Shown: positions 50,550 to 60,724 of the stretch, in pieces
How positions within the stretch are numbered: position 1 is the stretch's first letter
Layout: the number at the start of each line of letters is the position of its first letter
DNA from: Eucriotettix oculatus
Taxonomy: Eukaryota > Arthropoda > Insecta > Orthoptera > Tetrigidae
Length of the DNA: 64,000 nt
Direction of reading: 5' to 3'
Assembly: GCA_034510155.1 (NCBI GenBank)
Contig: CM067379.1
Location: 51,819,332 to 51,883,331, forward strand
Program-made: the position numbers and the translations under genes
Notes under the pieces: model-generated
What the model was told of the DNA's origin: nothing
The model's input: the letters and a program-made list of their open reading frames with translations, nothing else
Database searches by the model: none

Positions 50550-50960
50550 TATAGTACACACCGCTGTTTCTCAGTAGCACAATTCTAGACGCAGCCACTG
50601 TTCGCTCTTATCAAGGGGTAATGAGTTTATTGGGCACGGGTAATTTCCGCTCATCGCATCCCCCTCCACGTTACGTTACCCCGTTTCCCTCGGCCGCCTT
50701 GCGACCGCCGATAATCGTTAATTTGACGGCGTCTTTCGTGACACCTTTACAGCCCTTAGGATAGCGTCCCTTCCCCACCGACCCCGGTAATTACCCCATC
50801 ACTGCCAGTGTCGATCGATCTTACGAGTCTGGACAACAAGCCTTTGTTGTGTCAACAGCTTCATAAGCGGCAACATTTACCGCTCTAATAAAGACTGCCA
50901 CGGCTAATTTTTATTCAGCGTGTTTCAAGTGCCGGTGTATAAGAAATGGGGGCAATTATC
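50550..50960. other. GC-rich island, candidate conserved non-coding element
   Basis: The island contains a perfect palindrome GGTAATTACC (50,786-50,795) with a TAATTA homeodomain core and a TCGATCGATC run (50,811-50,820), within otherwise GC-rich sequence such as CTCGGCCGCCTTGCGACC. There is no long frame. It is sharply bounded by AT-rich DNA on both sides. Confidence 0.35.
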
Positions 50961-51676
50961 ATCTGTGAATAAAAAACACGCAATATTGAATTTGTTGATA
51001 CGATCCTTCAATACACGCGCTTGTAATTCCTATCCCAAATTCACAATTACCTCAACTAAGTAGGTCCGTTGTTATGAGAAACAGAACGCTGATGACGTCA
51101 TAATACGTCACGTATATGAACTAAAATTCCTGCTCTTTTCATTACGGTTCAAAATCGTGACTTGCAATCTAATATTTTAGTAAATTTCCAAATGAATAAA
51201 GTTTAAATACCTTGAAACAATATATTTAACTAATTTGCATTTTTCAACGTCACAATACACAGGTCTAAGAATCAACAATTTTGGCCAATATATGAAACAA
51301 TTATACTTACTACTCATTCGTCTCCAATCAAAATAATTCTCTTTACATGTATCTTGTAAAAATATATGGGGGATGAGAATGAATTTTATTTATGAATTAT
51401 TATAACATAATATACCCCACGTTGGTGGAATCAGTCTCTAAAGATAAAGTGGGGATTGGGAGTATTCATTTAAGATATTTAATAATTATTATGATACAAT
51501 ATGGGGATAATTGGACAATAGGGTTTAAATATGAAAATAAAAGTTTAACTATAAAATTATGAATTTAATATAAATGAAATATTTTACCAAGAGCATTGGT
51601 TAATAGTTGCATATTATTAATGAAAATATTACTAGAAACAATAAATTCACATTGAGACTTCAAAATCAGAGTCCTC

Positions 51677-52554
51677 TGTTGGGCGATTTAATTTTTAATG
51701 GCAATAGGTCTGGCAATTGTGAATTCTATTTTTATCAAAATTTGCGATACTCGTGATGTTCTTCATCTGCATTCTCTGGTCTGCTTGGTGATGTTTGGGA
51801 ATTAATGGCTGGATGCATCGGCTGTTGACCTCCGTTGCTTACATCGGAGTTGAATCTCTTTGTCTGGTGGACTCCTGAGCAAAATATGGCGGAGAGTCCC
51901 TTTTCTCTTTTCAGCGGCTTGCAGTTTAGTTTTTAGTCAGCACTTGCGAACCTTTCAACATCATCTCTTCGGTGGCTAACAATGCGGTTTCCATCAGCTT
52001 CTTCGCCTTCTCACCAACTTCTGGCTCTCCGTCTCAAAATCCCTTCCCACGTAAGCTCGGTGGGAGCTTTAACGTCCTGCTAAAATTCAGGCAACCAACC
52101 GGTTACAATTTCCTATACCCTCTATTGGCTTGCACTTTAACAATTTCAGACAATACGAAGTTTCTGCCGTTACTCCAGTATTGCACGCAGCTTTTGGCTT
52201 CCAGAAGCAAACCCTTCTAAATTATCAACGGGTGATCCCTTTCCATGAAAGGATTCTTCCTTTCTATTCACCTAAAAGGGTCGTCCTTTTGACCTAAAAA
52301 GAAAACGAGGGCCACATTCATCCAGGAAAGTTTCGCAGAACTTAAGTCTTATTTTTTAACACTTTAGACTCTCCTTAATCCAATAGTTTCTTTCATAATT
52401 CTTTCCATTCAGCGTGTAAAAATTTCTCATCTTCAGCTAACACGACATACCCAGAAATGATACCGTTTACCGGAAAAGCAATGTCTGATGTATCAATACT
52501 TGGAAAATGTTTATTTTCGTTATGATAATGTTAAAATAAAAAGTAGGCAAACAC
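51677..52554. repeat. Possible solo LTR of a second family
   Basis: A GC-richer block begins TGTTGGGCGATTTAA, a start often seen in insect gypsy-type LTRs. TCCTC occurs just before it (51,672-51,676) and just after GGCAAACAC (52,555-52,559), as a 5-bp target duplication would. The end is AC rather than the standard CA, no second copy is in the window, and a 5-bp match is not hard to find by chance. Confidence 0.3.
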
Positions 52555-52559
52555 TCCTC

Positions 52560-53574
52560 CTTCTGTAATTAACTTTCGAATAAATTCGGTGAGGTGACAC
52601 CACAACCAATCTCTGAGAATCGCCATGGAAAACCGGATAATTATCGATTCAATTATGTTATAAAAATAATAATTACCTTTAAACCTTAAAAGGTGAAATA
52701 ATTAATAAAAATTGTATTATGAAGTTCGGCGTCTTAAAAAGTAAACAAAGTTTTCAGGCCTACTGTTTTTGATGCAATCCAAATCTAAAACATAGATTTT
52801 TACTGAATAATTATCTCATCTAGCTTAATAAAATTAATTTTTTATTCTTAAAAGTTAAATTTAATTGTAGATGGTAAAAATGTATTCATTAAATCGAAAT
52901 TTATTTTTAAATATGTACATAATTGTAAGGAGTGGATGTAAAATATTATAATGAAATTTTTACACGTGATTAAAATTATAGGTATTAACTTTTATTACAC
53001 TTTTCCATTTTGCGCATAATATGTAAATATGATTTATCCTTTGAGAGTCAGTGTAACGTCCCGCCAATTGCAAATAACGCGTTCGCAATTAATAAATTTC
53101 ACAAAGTAATGGCAAAATTGCTGAATTATTTACATCAATACTAGTCCTTAGCGTTTAACAGGTATGAAACATGCATAAAATATTTTCGTGCTGCTACCGG
53201 GTGGAATATTTATATGAAATATGATTTGTAGCGAAATTTACGTCACTATCGTTAAAAATGGTTCTATCCTAAAAAAATTAAATTACAATATATTCCTGCA
53301 TTAGTTTATTTCTAATTTAATATTGTATTGAAAACCTGTTCTTTGTTACAATAAAGATTTCCATAATTTTTTAGTTACGTTTAGCCATCGATGGGAAGGT
53401 GGGCAGTCAAATTATTTCATTGCTACCATAAAGATAATCAAGAAAAAATATTACTATTCTCCTCCTAAACTCTTAACCTTTAATTTACAAATCTATCCAT
53501 ATAAGATTGATTAAAATTAATTACGAAATTAATAATTTACCAGTTATAAAATATAATTGATTTATATTTCAACC
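52560..53574. other. No supported gene
   Basis: AT-rich; nothing recognised. Confidence 0.5.
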
Positions 53575-53930
53575 TTTTCTTGATGACGTTGAATATAAAC
53601 TTATTTATATGTTAGATAATGGCATTAAACCTGATAATTTTGAATATTTCAAGAATTTAAACTTTAATTTAGTCCCAACTATTGCAGAGAAAATTAAAAT
53701 TTTAAATAAAGATGATGTAATTTGAAAAGTTAATTTATCACATTGCAATGCCTGGTATATTTGACAAATGAAACCCGTTTTAATGTGTCTAGTTAGTGAA
53801 CACAAAAACAATTTGAATATTAACATTCAAAATTATTTTTTCGTATCGAACCTTTATTTATCCGTAATTATATTGGCAATAATGTTAATGTTATTAAAGA
53901 TTGATAAGTGAAATGTTTCTCACATGATCT
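53575..53930 (+). pseudogene. Second GIY-YIG (Penelope-like) remnant
   Basis: A plus-strand frame reads NLNFNLVPTIAEKIKILNK, then DDVI, a stop, KVNLSHCNAWYI, a stop in place of Gly, and LVSEHKNNLNI. After a frameshift comes RNYIGNNVNVIKD. This matches the linker and GIY-YIG nuclease core of Penelope-like proteins: a (C/S)-x2-C pair, YIGQT-like segment, Arg helix and conserved Glu-His. It ends with the segment where family members read H(R)LxFNHxFDWxNVxI. It lies on DNA as AT-rich as its flanks and is broken by at least two stops and one shift. Clear ends were not found. Confidence 0.6.
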
Positions 53931-54571
53931 AATAATTCGGATGTAAATGTATAAAATGGTACCAATAATTTCAATGGATTTAAGATACGCTATTACTGTT
54001 AATTACTATATATAATTTAATTTAACGAGGATTTCCATTTTCATCCTAATTAATCTAATCTCAACAGTACGGCGTATGCAACATTCAATTTGGCTGCATT
54101 GCGTGTGAAAAGAATACATATTTATAAACTTCTCCACTAATTTTAATTGTTTATTTATATTATAATGAATAAATTTTAAGTTATTTTTAAATAAATATTC
54201 ATCTAATCGTGTTATATGCATCAGGTTTATCATAAATTGTTCGTTTTAAATTTTAAGATATTTTGACTTAACGGTTTTTTTATAATTGTGCACATATTTA
54301 CTTAAAAATATTTTGGCAAGGTAGTCAGTTAATTTGGTTATAGTCATATTCATCTATTAGTGTGCATTTAATTAATAATTATCATATATTACAATGTATT
54401 AAAGATTTATTACAACTTTTTTGAAAATTGAGGATGGGCTGGAATTTTACAGAATCATTTCAAATTCAGTCCTTAAAAATTAGAATGTTTTAATATTGTA
54501 AATTACTTATATACTAATGGATTATAAATAATATAATATGATTATAAATTAGTCGTAAGTTTCTGTTAAAT
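53931..54571. other. No supported gene
   Basis: Very AT-rich; nothing recognised. Confidence 0.5.
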
Positions 54572-54860
54572 CCGAGTCGACGTCAAAGGACAGATTCAGC
54601 ATCCCTCCATTCCCGTAAACCTTATCCAGGCTCATCTAAAATTCACTAATCACATTCGTCACACCCTAATTCTAGGGAATACTTGAAGAGTGGACATTGT
54701 TCAGTTGGTAGAGCGTCGCCCGGAAAACGGGAGGTCCGGAGCTCGAGTCCCTCGTCCGGTCGAAATTTTTCCAGTCTTGTCTCTCTTCTGAATTATATAT
54801 ATGCTCCTGTTTTAGCTTCGGTTCAAACATTTCTACTTCCTTGACATGGATGATTAAGTT
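54572..54860 (+). repeat. Composite tRNA-derived SINE S2, right part
   Basis: The body ACAGATTCAGCATCCCTCC…TACTTGAAG aligns with 33.34-33.44 kb. It leads into a forward tRNA-like module with A box TGGTAGAGCG (54,706-54,715), an anticodon-arm-like CCCGGAAAACGGG and B box GGAGCTCGAGTCC (54,738-54,750), then TCCGGTCGAAATTTTTCC. The tail from about 54,775 on (GTCTCTCTTCTG…GCTTCGGTTCAAACATTTC) is the reverse complement of the left flank of the 33.2-kb copy. The remnant CGACGTCAAAGGAC at the left edge matches the inner end of the reversed module there, so the left arm has been lost here. Confidence 0.65.
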
Positions 54861-56684
54861 GAAGAAGAATTTATAGATTTTTAATCTTTGAATGCATTAC
54901 GTAATTTTAAAAACCTTAGTAGTTGTTCCTTATTTGTATTTCTAGAGTTCAATACTCTTGATAATTGCAAAAATTCTTCTGCTTAAGACTTTGTATCGAC
55001 GGTACAGTGCCAACAAGTATCTAATTACACTTACGAAAAGTTAATTCAATTACAGATATCAACAGTAATACATTTTGGAACATATACAATATATGTGCAG
55101 CCATCAAAAGCAAATTCTTGAGATAGAACGTCCTTATCTACCAGTTTCGTAGGATTGGAAATGCGATGTTTAAACAAAAGTGAACAGTTTTCGGCACGAA
55201 GAAAATTAAATTATAACAGTAAAGAATTCTGTTTGTAGTGTCGTGCGGAATATGAAACTTAGATTTCAGTTGAAACTTAATTGTTAGATCCAAAACTGTT
55301 ACGCTTCACCTAAATTCTGAATACTCAGAGAACAGTAGCAGTCAATCAAATTTTATCACGCTACGAAGTTGGCGAGTGCGTTTAGCACGGCAGCCCCTTG
55401 ATTCAAATTGGAGCTCAACCTAAAGCAGGCTCACTGATTCCTCGATACGATGATGAATAAAACTGTTACCTTTCTACAGTACAGTGGTAAAATGTAAATT
55501 TCACGAAGTATTCTGGCAGACCAGAAATTGCTGCCAATATCCTTCAACTGTTAAATTATTTTCTTGCTCCTGCTTCGATTACATCTATTTATATGGGAAC
55601 TCAATGCTTCTAAATAAGACTCAGTTATAAAAAAAGCATATTTATTTTATTAATCTTCATTGTCAAAGAAGTTTCAAACAATTGCCACAGTTACTGAAGT
55701 TACAAAAGATAGTTGAAATTTTAATGCTGTGACGCGTATGAAATTTCGTCATATATTTTGTTTTATTCATATAAATTAATTTTTCAATAATAAGTATTTT
55801 TGTACAAAAGTACGTAGTTTATGGAGTTCAACTTACGACGCTAAAGGAGACGCCCTACAGGGAATCTGCGGAGAGGCGACGCCTCACTACAAAGGAGGAA
55901 CGCTGTCAGGTTGCCAACCCTTGACGTCTATGACGGCTATCGCCTAAGGTTTCTATTCCGAGATTGTATTAGATCTGATTGCTTCGCCGAGCCTCAAATT
56001 TTGTATATTTTTCCTTCATTGATGCTTTTACTATTTATGTTCTTTTCTAAAGAAATTTCCCATTACCTTTTAATTACCTTTTTCATTTAATCCCACACGC
56101 CTCACTCCAGTGCAGCAGTAAAAAAATCGTTTTCCGAGAGTAAAAATAGTTAAAACGATCAACCGTAAGCTGAATGAGTATAACAAATAAAACAAAAAAT
56201 CTGTTAAGATTTTTCTTAAATTAAATTAAATTTTATTGCATATTGGGGCATATTTGTTTCTTTTTCAAAATTTATAATAAATCTAAGCTCGTTGATTTCA
56301 ATATTAGATTAAGGAAGTAATAGAATAAAGTAATGTTTTAAATTTTTATGTAGTCATTTTTCTTTTCCCATCATTTTACAAAAATTGTTAAGCAATAAGT
56401 GTCCCGTTCCCCCTCTACTTCCCCTATAGCTCGTGAAAGGATTTCTTCTAACCTAAAGAACGAAAAAGTATTTAGTCACGTAATTATACTGCCACTTTCA
56501 TGTTTTCATATTTTCTACAGCCATTTATTTCCCGGCGTTTCTAATCGAATTCACTTCTATTCGATTTCAGAAAGGGATTTCTTTTTTCTGTTGTAATTTT
56601 ATTTTTAGCCTTTATCTTTATTATTATTTAACACTTTTTTAAACATATTTCATTGCAATGTAATCCAGCATATTTCGTCTGATA
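54861..56684. other. No supported gene; GC patch at 55.82-55.96 kb
   Basis: The patch contains GGAGACGCCCTACAGGGAAT and GGAGAGGCGACGCCTC without a frame. The rest is AT-rich. Confidence 0.5.
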
Positions 56685-56823
56685 TGCAGGGTATTTTAGA
56701 AAAGAGGGCATAATGTATTCCACATTTGCAGAAAATTAAAAAACCTTTACAAGTTTTTTTCCATAATTGATGTAAATGCCGTAATTTCGTGCGGCTCGCC
56801 AGTACGCGGCTCAAACGTTTGCT

Positions 56824-57012
56824 GATCGATGGATTGGTAGAGGTGCCACAATTGATTGACCCTCACGCTCAACTGATTTTAACCCCTATCGATTCATACT
56901 TGTTGGGTCATCGTTTCTGAAACGAATTGTGGCAGGTTGTGAGAAAATACGCAATTGTCCTGGAATTTGGGTTTGTGTTCGCATCTATGTGAAGCTTGTA
57001 TTCGAGCAAGAG
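56824..57012 (+). pseudogene. Transposase C-terminal remnant (DDE_3, mariner/Tc-like)
   Basis: The frame from 56,824 reads DRWIGRGATID, a stop in place of Trp, then PSRSTDFNPYRFILVGSSF and IVAGCEKIRNCPGIW. This aligns with the well-known end of insect mariner/Tc-like transposases: RWIGRxGPIxWPPRSPDLTPLDFFLWG, then an Ile-rich helix with C..IR..PG(I/V). The catalytic Asp of the PLDF block is Arg here (NPYRF), and there is a stop, so the protein is dead. The N-terminal HTH and first Asp motifs are absent. Confidence 0.65.
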
Positions 57013-57044
57013 TTTATTTATTTATTTTTGGTTAACATGTTACT

Positions 57045-57165
57045 TGAAGATGATCCTGAAAAAGGAAACACCCGTTTAATAGCATAAGAAGGGAATAGAA
57101 ATGGGGGTTTGTGGAAGATAGTGCAAGGTAACGAAGGGTTGACGAGTTTTTTTGTATCAGTGCTC
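57045..57165 (+). repeat. Dispersed repeat family R3, fragment
   Basis: GATGATCCTGAAAAAGGAAA then CCGTTTAATAGCATAAGAAG aligns with the second subunit of copy 1 (GGTGATCCTGATGAAGGCAA, CCTTTAATAACATAAG). It continues with GTGGAAGATAGTGCAAGGTA, as in copy 2. It is nested in the mariner/Tc-like element. Confidence 0.55.
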
Positions 57166-57285
57166 TGAAGGCCAAAACTGGAAAACGAACATTTCCAGAC
57201 ACGTTTAGTAAATGACTTTATTATTTTCTAGATATGGGGCATACTTACCTGAAATACTAGCCTAGATTTTATAAACACCCTGTAT

Positions 57286-58050
57286 ATTACGAACGTAGGT
57301 CTTATTCTTATTCTGGGATCACTTTCGAAATTTTTTTGGCTGCTTCCTCTATTCCTGGACACTATCCATGGACATTCTTGTACGGTTCCAAGCAGAATAA
57401 ACAGTATGATTCTCTTCGAAGTTCTTCGATAGGGTTTAAAAGTCTACAGTTTAGCTGAACTAAATACTTCTTTTATATTTAATGGTTCACGTTATGTCGT
57501 CAATAATTCCCAGACCTCTAATGATGCTAATATGCGGTGAAGTGTTGGAGAAGGGTGTAGGGCAAGGGAGACGTACTTCAAATCGCAAGGGAACTGTAGC
57601 GTACGCCTGGCAGGCGCCCATTACAAGTCAATTGTTGCCAGACACGCGACGAGCACGTGGCGCCATTTTGCCGTCTCACCTCTCAGTGGAATGCGAAAAC
57701 TGAATGAGTGATAGCAGCGCGGCGCGGCGGTGTGACATCTACTCCACTGGAAATAAAGGACTGATGGAAACGGTAGAAGCAGTAACGAAATATAGAATTG
57801 CAATTTCACGGAGACGTTGATGGATGGGTCAGGCTACGTCACGTTTCAATTTACGGGCACTTGGGGAATATATATGGAGCAACGTGTTTGCAGACAACGA
57901 GAGAAAAATTGAAAATTACGTAAAAAGATATTAAATTCGCGGACTTTTCGGGATTAACTTTTATTACGGTTCACCACAGACTCATTTAAAGTAATCTATT
58001 TTAGATGTCTAACTGCACCTGTATCGTTCAGTTTGAAAATGATTTTTGAA
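57286..58050. other. No supported gene; CpG-rich island at 57.48-57.83 kb
   Basis: The island contains a perfect CACGTG E-box (57,654-57,659) overlapping a GGCGCC palindrome and followed by ATTTTG, then a GCGCGGCGCGGCGG run. The two frames here (73 plus, 62 minus) are not recognised. It could be a promoter or first-exon region, but there is no supporting downstream exon. Confidence 0.35.
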
Positions 58051-58058
58051 AACGTAAC

Positions 58059-58323
58059 AGGGGAAGAGGGAACAATTTGGAAGACTTTGACCAAGAGAAG
58101 GGATAGATTAATAGGCCACTTTTTGAGACATGATGGTCTTGTAAAATTAATATAAGAGGGAAGCGTGTGGGGTAAGAATAGAAAAGGAAGGTAAGCATGG
58201 AATAAGCTAAGCAGATTAGGGTGGATGTGGGATGTGGTAGCTATGTAGAAATAAAAAGACTTGCCCAGGGTATGTTAGCATGAAGGGTGTATCATACCAG
58301 TCTTAGAACTAAATACAACAACA
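58059..58323 (+). pseudogene. LINE ORF2 C-terminal remnant (RRDRLIGHVLRHD family), copy 3
   Basis: The plus strand reads TIWKTLTKRRDRLIGHFLRH, then DGLVKLI, a stop, EGSVWGKNRKGR, a stop, and the eroded DVVAM…LPRVC segment. It then reaches the 3' end with CATACCAGTCTTAGAACTAA and an ACAACA tail. It matches copy 2 at 40.3 kb almost codon for codon. The family's role is reverse transcription and integration; this piece is only the last quarter of the connection region and 3' UTR. At least three stops break it. Confidence 0.8.
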
Positions 58324-58614
58324 TTGAAAGTTATACATTTAATTATTAAGCATATTAAAACTGACAAACACATCAACACTGTCAACTGTTCGGCCTTTAT
58401 TTTTATTACTCTGTTGTTATTCAGCATTTTCTCGGTGACAACGATAAACAAAGTAAGAATAATATAATACTAATTGAATTTTACAAAGAAACAAATTTGT
58501 ACTGTCTTATGAAATTTTGACCTTAAAAAAAATAATTCACTTAACTATTTTAATACTTTTTAAGAAACAATTTAGCATTTCATTAATTTAAATTAATATA
58601 TATTCCTTAGCAAC

Positions 58615-58830
58615 CGCTAAACTGATCAGCGTTCCCTGGAATAGCCGTCAGTATTTTTGCAGGCAAGGAATTCCAGAGGCGTATTGATCTGTTTACAAAC
58701 GAAAATTTTCCTACGTCTGTACGTTGCCCTTTTTCTTTAATTTTGAACGTGTGATAATTTTTAGAGAATTAAGTCGGCGCCGTAAGATGATTTATTTATT
58801 TCCAGGCCGGTTCACAAGTGTAAGCCTTAT
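58615..58830 (-). pseudogene. LINE ORF2 C-terminal remnant (SFVNRTI…WNSLPAE type), copy 2
   Basis: The minus strand reads AYTCEPAWK, a stop, then a decayed stretch, then KEKGQRTDVGKFSFVNRSIR and LWNSLPAKILTAIPGNADQF. The block TDVGKFSFVNRSI-x-LWNSLPA is diagnostic of the C-terminus of this group of insect LINE proteins (WNSLPA codons at 58,659-58,676). The same block is at 23.2 kb on the plus strand, where the QRTDVGKFSFV part is lost. It ends about 290 bp from another LINE tail (58.06-58.32 kb) in the opposite orientation. Confidence 0.8.
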
Positions 58831-59111
58831 ATATTATGCACAACATCGTATGTTCCTCTTAGTACTAAGAGCTTCCAAATTGTCGTGAGTACTGTTCGCG
58901 AATCGACCCCCAAACGTGTTACCTGAAAACTTTGTTTCGTCTGGAGAAGATACAGCGAATAAAATACTGCTACGCAAGGGTCCCGATGACACAAAAGATG
59001 CAATTTGAAATTCATCAAAATTTAAGAAATCTGCATTCTATAGATGTAAATGATCAAGTTTGTACCTCCGGAGGCCAATTTCGTTACATGAGATTGAATT
59101 CCGATAGTCAA

Positions 59112-59255
59112 ACGAAAGCTTTCCAGGTATAGATAAATGGATGGAAGTCGGGTGTGATCGTCAATAGCTTGCAGCGTTTCGATAACATTCCTCATCCTTC
59201 TCTGGCAAAGTGATCATTGACGATCTCACCCGGTTGTAAACCTGAAAGGCTTTCA
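59112..59255 (-). repeat. Penelope-type terminal hairpin
   Basis: GAAAGCTTTCCAGGT (59,114) and CGGGTGTGATCGTCAAT (59,149-59,165) pair with ATTGACGATCTCACCCGG (59,216-59,233) and ACCTGAAAGGCTTTC (59,240-59,254). On the minus strand the loop reads CCAGAGAAGGATGAGGAATG, then TTATCGAAACGCTGC. This is the pattern of a Penelope-like end (…GAAGG…TCGAAACG). No coding remnant is adjacent. Confidence 0.5.
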
Positions 59256-59447
59256 TCCATATTAAATTCTCATTCAAACAGTTTTGAGAAAACAATCAGA
59301 TTAGCCTCAGACAGTCAAGTGCAATTAAAATTAATCTTATTTTACCTAGTGTATTATTTTAATATACCACAATAAGCCGCCAATAAATATAGGGTGATAA
59401 CGGATCAATTAAATCATTCTAAATGCTTCATAAATTTTTGTGTGAAG

Positions 59448-59469
59448 TATATATATATATATATATATT
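59448..59469. repeat. (TA)n microsatellite
   Basis: An uninterrupted run of about ten TA dinucleotides lies in AT-rich DNA. Confidence 0.9.
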
Positions 59470-59682
59470 TTAAAATATTTTAGTTCCTATTATAATATTT
59501 GAAATGTTTATTTTTATGAAACACGTAAATTATTTTTAACGAGTTAAAAATAATCGTTATTTTGTTTATAGTGTTCATCCAGTATAATATTTCAGCTGAT
59601 ATTGGTTAAATATTATCGCCCGATAGCCAAAAAATCGTTCTGTGTAGATTTGGAAATCTGCTCGTGCTAAAAGTTATTATTA

Positions 59683-60720
59683 TGTAGCGCAGTAGAACCC
59701 TGCCCAATTTTAATTCAAATTTATAGAATTTTAAATTATATAAAAATTTCAGTAATAAATGTTGCTGGCCAGTTAAAAGGGGTTTTTCCCGGCGCCGAGC
59801 TGGCGGCTGTCTGGTTGCTTATAACGGTAATCTTGTTTTTCGCTAATAGAGTGTTCACCTTCGGAATTTCCTAGGGACACTGTTACCTGTGTCATCAAAA
59901 ATCTCCCGTGCTTGACGGAGAACTCACTATGATTGGCAGGAAAACGTCACGTGGGATAGCGTTACCCCTTGGGAGGGGACTGTATGGAGTTGATCTGCGA
60001 AGGTGCTGGGCGAAAAAACAGTCAGTATGAAAAAACCGTCGGACAAGTCGAGGAAGCAGTGTACAGTATAGTAATGGTAAACCGTCGGACAAGTAGAGGA
60101 AGCAGGGGAACAATATAAAGTAATGGTAAACCGTTGGACAAATGGAGGCAGCAGCGGAACAGTATAGTAATGGTAAACCGTCGGACAAGTCGAGGAGATA
60201 GCGGAGAAGTATAGTATATTTTGATCAGCCGATGAAGCAGTGGACAATTGAGGTGAGACATTGAAATTTGGAGGAACCAGAGAAGAGCATGGTTTGATCA
60301 TTCGAAGAAACAGGGAAGGAGTAAGGTGATAACGACGAGGAAAACAAGGAGGGAAAAAGTTAAGTTTTCCTCAATTGCGGCAGCACGACTTCCTACCATT
60401 ATTTTCCGGCAGCTCCAGGCTCAACTCGAACAACGAGAGAAGAAGGAAGTGCAGTCGTCTGTTAATCCGCACCGAGACGCACAAGCAAAACAGAACTGGT
60501 GCGTCCAACGAACGAAATCTCTGCTGCACGGGGTTACCCAAACAATAATTTAACCCTGAGAACTTTAAAATCCTCCCCTTTAATGATTTATTTTGTATTT
60601 GTAATCTTCGCGCAGGACCCAATTTAAAGTAAAAAAACCCATTTTTTTTAATAAATGTATATATTATATCCTAAAGTGAATTAATTAAATAATTAATATA
60701 ATCCCCCCTAATCATTTACA
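59683..60720 (+). mobile_element. Solo LTR (gypsy-type), copy 2, with 4-bp target duplication
   Basis: This 1,038-bp unit starts TGTAGCGCAGTAGAACCC and ends CCTAATCATTTACA, the same ends as copy 1. It is flanked by ATTA on both sides (59,679-59,682 and 60,721-60,724). Shared internal words include GGCGCCGAGCTGGCGGC versus CGCGCCGTCTTGGCGGC near the 5' end, CATGGTTTGATC versus CATGCTTTGATC, and TAACCCTGAGAACTTTAAA versus ATACCCTGAGATCTTTAATA near the 3' end. No internal genes adjoin it. Its large minus-strand frames (97 and 124 codons) come from the internal minisatellite. Confidence 0.8.
60030..60200 (+). repeat. Minisatellite inside LTR copy 2
   Basis: Four units of 46-49 bp share GGTAAACCGTCGGACAAG then a GAGGAAGCAG-like word, starting near 60,033, 60,079, 60,128 and 60,175. 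The unit sequence differs from the minisatellite at the equivalent place in copy 1. Confidence 0.85.
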
Positions 60721-60724
60721 ATTA

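Larger units (their letters stand above)
56685..57285 (+). mobile_element. Mariner/Tc-like element, internally deleted
   Basis: The left end TGCAGGGTATTTTAGAAAAG (from 56,685) follows TA. The right end AAAATCTAGGCTAG is read on the minus strand after TACAGGGTGTTTAT (ending 57,285), followed by TA. The ends are imperfect terminal inverted repeats with the TA duplication of the mariner/Tc1 superfamily. At about 600 bp it is half the length of an autonomous element. It holds only the C-terminal part of a transposase and a piece of repeat R3. Confidence 0.65.

Noticed and set aside
54690..54765. tRNA gene
   Set aside because: A and B boxes are present, but the sequence is embedded in a dispersed repeat and lacks a convincing acceptor stem, so it is a SINE module.
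55360..55440. Further tRNA-like head (GGCGAGTGCGTTTAGCACGG, GATTCAAATT)
   Set aside because: The B box is poor and no second copy was found. The resemblance is too weak to list.
59895..60301. Three overlapping repetitive minus-strand frames (79-124 codons)
   Set aside because: The repeated peptide pattern comes from the 46-49-bp minisatellite inside the LTR, not from a protein-coding gene.
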